Source of the DNA: Thozetella sp. PMI_491
Taxonomy: Eukaryota > Ascomycota > Sordariomycetes > Chaetosphaeriales > Chaetosphaeriaceae
Assembly: GCA_021432635.1 (NCBI GenBank)
Contig: MU270031.1
Coordinates: 1,154,508-1,218,507 of the forward strand
Length of the DNA stretch: 64,000 nt
Direction of reading: 5' to 3'
Position 1 is the first letter of the stretch; the number at the start of each line of letters is the position of its first letter. A model generated the notes under the pieces. The model made no database searches and was not told the origin of the DNA. It was given only the letters and a program-made list of their open reading frames with translations. This document shows positions 60,724 through 64,000 of the stretch, piece by piece. Made by a program: the position numbers and the translations under genes.

Positions 60724-63700
60724 TTTCAGGGGAACAGAGAGCCTGGACGCTAGAAAGAACGTTGTGTTTCGGATGGTCCTAGGGTTGGAAGTGGTGATGT
60801 CGGCATCGACATGTGTTCGGGGCAGAGGCGGACATCGCCCCTCGGGGATATACCGGTAGTGTGGACGCAGGGTATCGAAGCCTCTGACCGGGCTTCGTTA
60901 CAGCCTTGCAGGTTTCCAACACCCACGCAGGAGTCTCACCAACCCAGCAGGAGTGCGGCGTGGTTCGTCAAGGACCGCTTGGGCTAGGCCGCTTTGGTCG
61001 CCTGGCTGTGCTGATGAGGCTGCCGAAAAATGCCGACTCGCAAATTTGAGCCACCATCTGATGTTCGTTAGGATGGGATCTGGCTTTGGAATCAAGATGC
61101 GGCGTGCGAATGTCGCTCAGGGGCGTAGACACCGGCCACCCGGGGTCGCCTGCTTTCGACCTCTGCTGTGCGTGGTCGGGGCACAGCACAAAAACGGTGC
61201 TGAGGTAAGTCCCAGATGCGACCTCACCTGGGGGGACATAGAGTAGACTGCAAGCTGTGCTCGAGCTTCTAGTGGGGCTCATCAATCTCGCCTCGCCTAG
61301 CCCAGGATACCTGCGTTACGGCGACGCCTTAGCGTAGATGCGCCGCCCAGGGCGACCGGGGAGAATTATGGCCTAAACGAGAAACAGCGCAATCCAAGGC
61401 TGGCGATTTCCATGGCATAGGGCGCACCGACCTACGGGAAATAGCCAAACTAGGATGCGCAGCTTACGTACTATACCAGAGTAGTCCCTAGACGCGAGTC
61501 CCTACATACCATAGTAGTACGCCTGCGTTCTACGCCACAGGAGTTCCCCGCGCCGCATGGGCGTTGCCTCGACGATGCGGTAGGTAGGGGGGATACGATT
61601 TATGTGTAAGTAGTAGCATCAATACCGTCGAGTCTTCAGCGTCGCCACCACGGCCCCGGCGGTTCGGTGCCGAAGAAGATCGTCATGTAGGTGGCTTTGT
61701 TTCGATGGAGGAGCCACCACTCTCGTTCCTTCTCCGGATCGCTCTACGGAGCAGATAACCTAGTAGTATGGGGGTTTAAGCTGCCTAGCTGGGGTGGAGG
61801 AAGCAAGGCGAGGCGGCCCCTTGGTGGGAACCCCTTACAGGGCGTCGTGCACCGATCGCCAGCAGCTCCGCACGAGCTTTCGCGATAGCCTTGTCTAAGG
61901 CGGCCACCAGATATGCGAAGTCGGTTCCGAGCGGAGAATTCATGAATTCGGGACCCGGCAATCGTCTGATGTTAATTCTTGGGAGGCAAGGAAGGCTTCA
62001 AAGACCCCCCGTGAACATCAAACAATCGACAAGCAGGGCAATCGACAGGCAGGGCCAGAAGAACCCGGTCGTTGCTCATCATTCCCCAGTCTTCTAGATC
62101 TGCCTGTGGGTCGTTTGCAAATCACCACGGGGAGATCGACGTGGCTGCGCTGGGAAGCCTGAGACGCAAATACGGGGTAGCTCATCCATCGTCTCTCACC
62201 AAAGCCATCAAGCTTTTGTGTCGTGTCTCAGGTTCCAGGAGCAAAGCTCAGGAACCGGTTGCAGTTAGATTGAGTTGGCTGGTGCGGCCTGCTAGGAGGA
62301 AGAACGGCGTCCATACTAGTAGTGCTGCACGGCAATTGCGTTGGGTTGCCTTGCTCCCTCTGCGGTACATACAGGGGCAAGAGGGGCTAGCTTCTTGCCC
62401 TTTTGGACATGGTCAGTGCGAGGGGTCGACAGGTCTTTGAAACTGACGGCGGCGGACACGAAGCGGCACCACCACTGCACGCAAAAAGTACCCATTGTAG
62501 CTAGGTAGGTATCGTACAGTACAACCGTACAATGTACAGTCCCTGGCAAGCTTGGTTGACCCCCGACCGTGCAGGGTTGCAAGGTCGATAGGACACTGCA
62601 CTGTGCGCGGCGGAGCAGGGTCCGGCAGGCTCTCTCAGCGACGAGGCATGCCCGAGGTTCCGGCAGGATATCCAGTTGCCAAACTAGGTCGAAGGTGGTG
62701 TCGGGTGCGGGTGCGCGGTGGCGAGCGACCGGAGGAGGAAGACAGGAGGGTGTGGAGTGGTGCGGGTGTGGCTTCCGGCTCCGAGAATGACGACTCTCCC
62801 ACGATCTATTGACGGGACGAGGGCTTGCCGGGCGGGTTCAACGGCTGACAGCCGGCCGTGGAGCGAGTCGTCGTCGACTCTGGTGCCCCGCTGCCACATG
62901 GGCGGGCATCGCTGTTCTGGTCCGCCATTGGCAATCGGGGAGGGCCCAGTCAGCAGCCGATGGCATAAAAAAAGATGGGAGGGCGTAGTGGAGGGCAAGA
63001 ACAGGAAAAGAGCCAAGCAGCGGCGGGCCGGGGGGGGGGTTCGCAAGAGTGGAGGAAACAGAGTGCAGTGGCAAGTGAGAGAGGGTTGCGCCTGCCCACC
63101 CTCTCGGCCTCCCGTCGATCTAAGCTGCTAAATTTACACGGGCCCCGCGGCAGCCCAGGGGTGGTGGGAGGCAGCGCGGCTACGTGTGGTGGTCTCTGAG
63201 CGCTGCCATTGGTGGAGCGGCAAGATCCCAGCCGGGCTAGTCTGCTTGAGGCATAACCCCCCCGCTTAAGACGGAAGGGCAGGGGGGGCGAGGAGGAGAG
63301 GCGACACAACGGCGGAAGAGCGCAACCTGCCCGCTGTTTGCTCAACAAGTCTGGACGCAGTGTGGACGCAATGTTGCGCAAGAAAGCGGCCTAGGCCTTT
63401 TGGCAGTCGGTGCAAGCGTTGCAGTATTGCCTACCAGCGGGGCACGCCGTGAATCTCTTTTAGGACGGATCCGACAGTCGCCGTCCAGAGTCGCAGTTTA
63501 CCAAGATGGCCAGGGCCTTGGATCTCGCGTGGGACCGGCGGGCGGGTAAACTCGCTGACACCCTACGAGGGTCAGGCTCACGCGCTCACCAAAGCCCTGG
63601 TCAACAAGGTTGAGTCGCGGCCGAGGGCCGGAGCGTCGACGGGATAGCGTCCCCGAGGGAGCAAAAAAGAGAGTCAAAAAAGGGTTCTCATCTGCGTGGC

Positions 63701-63933
63701 AGTGAACACGCCTGCTCCCCACCGGGATGTCAGCGTCCGACCCCGTTAAATCGACCGTATGGATTTTACCGTATCTAACCACATCCGGTAACTACCCATT
63801 TGGGAGTGGCGGTGCCAGCCACAGCCAAAAATCGCCGGCGCCGACATCGCTCGCCCTCAGCCAGTAAGCAAGCCAGTCAAGCAACGACTGGCACCACCCA
63901 CAACTGAAGCTATTCCCAGATACCGTTGCCCGT
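60724..63933. other. 3.2 kb with no intact gene
   Basis: Two weakly coding-like stretches occur: minus strand 60898-61095 (IPKPDPILTNIRWWLKF to KPARL) and plus strand about 62110-62270 (GEIDVAALGSLRRKYGVAHP). Neither forms a gene. Also present are a GTACAGTAC near-palindrome (62514-62522) next to CTAGGTAGGTA, and AC/CT-rich DNA toward the next start. Confidence 0.4.
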
Positions 63934-64000
63934 ATGCCAGGGCGCGCCATGGCGACCCCCTTCTCCGATACCGAAACGGCCGTCGACGAAGCCTTCGATC
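63934..64000 (+). CDS. Start of a plus-strand gene, truncated by the window edge
   Basis: Two in-frame ATGs, 63934 (GTATGCC) and 63949 (GCGCCATGGCG), open a frame reading MATPFSDTETAVDEAFD to the end. The second has the far better context and is the probable start (17 complete codons visible). Upstream 90 bp are A/C-rich, like the leaders of other genes here. Too short to name a product; could also be a chance frame. Confidence 0.45.
   Translation, partial: MPGRAMATPFSDTETAVDEAFD

Overview
This window is eukaryotic chromosomal DNA from a filamentous ascomycete, most likely a Sordariomycete (Sordariales/Chaetomiaceae-like; the family level is inference). It has GC-rich coding sequence with C-ending codons and short 52-224 nt introns carrying CTAAC/CTGAC branch sites. 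There is a typical fungal gene repertoire, and intergenic regions are long and full of homopolymer tracts. I see no rRNA, tRNA, CRISPR or bacterial-type operon features.

Layout, left to right. 0-8.3 kb: an aldo/keto reductase of the potassium-channel beta-subunit type (5' end outside the window), a sphingolipid delta-4 desaturase (+), and a Vac7-like vacuolar protein (-). 8.3-13.7 kb: a 5.4 kb stretch with no gene I can support. 13.7-21.3 kb: two large unnamed fungal proteins (-), the first with a Cys/His-rich N-terminal module. 23.1-25.0 kb: two ribosomal protein genes, uL16/rpl10 (-) and eL30/rpl30 (+), firing divergently from a 354 bp shared promoter with a telomere-like TTAGGGTTTT box and a CCAAT box. 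26.9-30.7 kb: a coiled-coil protein (+) facing an arylamine N-acetyltransferase (-). 31.5-36.2 kb: the rRNA dimethyltransferase Dim1 (-, ten exons) divergent from an arrestin-related trafficking adaptor (+); each has one GC-AG intron. 37.1-44.6 kb: an SP-RING SUMO-ligase-like protein ending in a SUMO-interacting motif (-), divergent from Utp15 of the small-subunit processome (+). 45.4-48.9 kb: an aromatic-acid-exporter/Bre4-type membrane protein (+). 50.8-53.9 kb: a C2-domain ingression (Inn1/Fic1-like) cytokinesis protein (+). 55.2-56.9 kb: a single-pass membrane protein with a Cys-rich head and a Gln-rich tail (+). 57-63.9 kb: no intact gene, but at least two stretches of broken minus-strand coding sequence. 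The window closes with the first codons of another plus-strand gene.

Exon boundaries were worked out by hand from splice signals, frame continuity and family knowledge. For every gene given with a complete exon set, the exon lengths sum to a multiple of three. Four genes (rpl10, rpl30, dim1, utp15) serve ribosome synthesis, an enrichment for about sixteen genes. Several open frames extend upstream of the true start only through GTG/TTG codons; those starts were moved to the first ATG.
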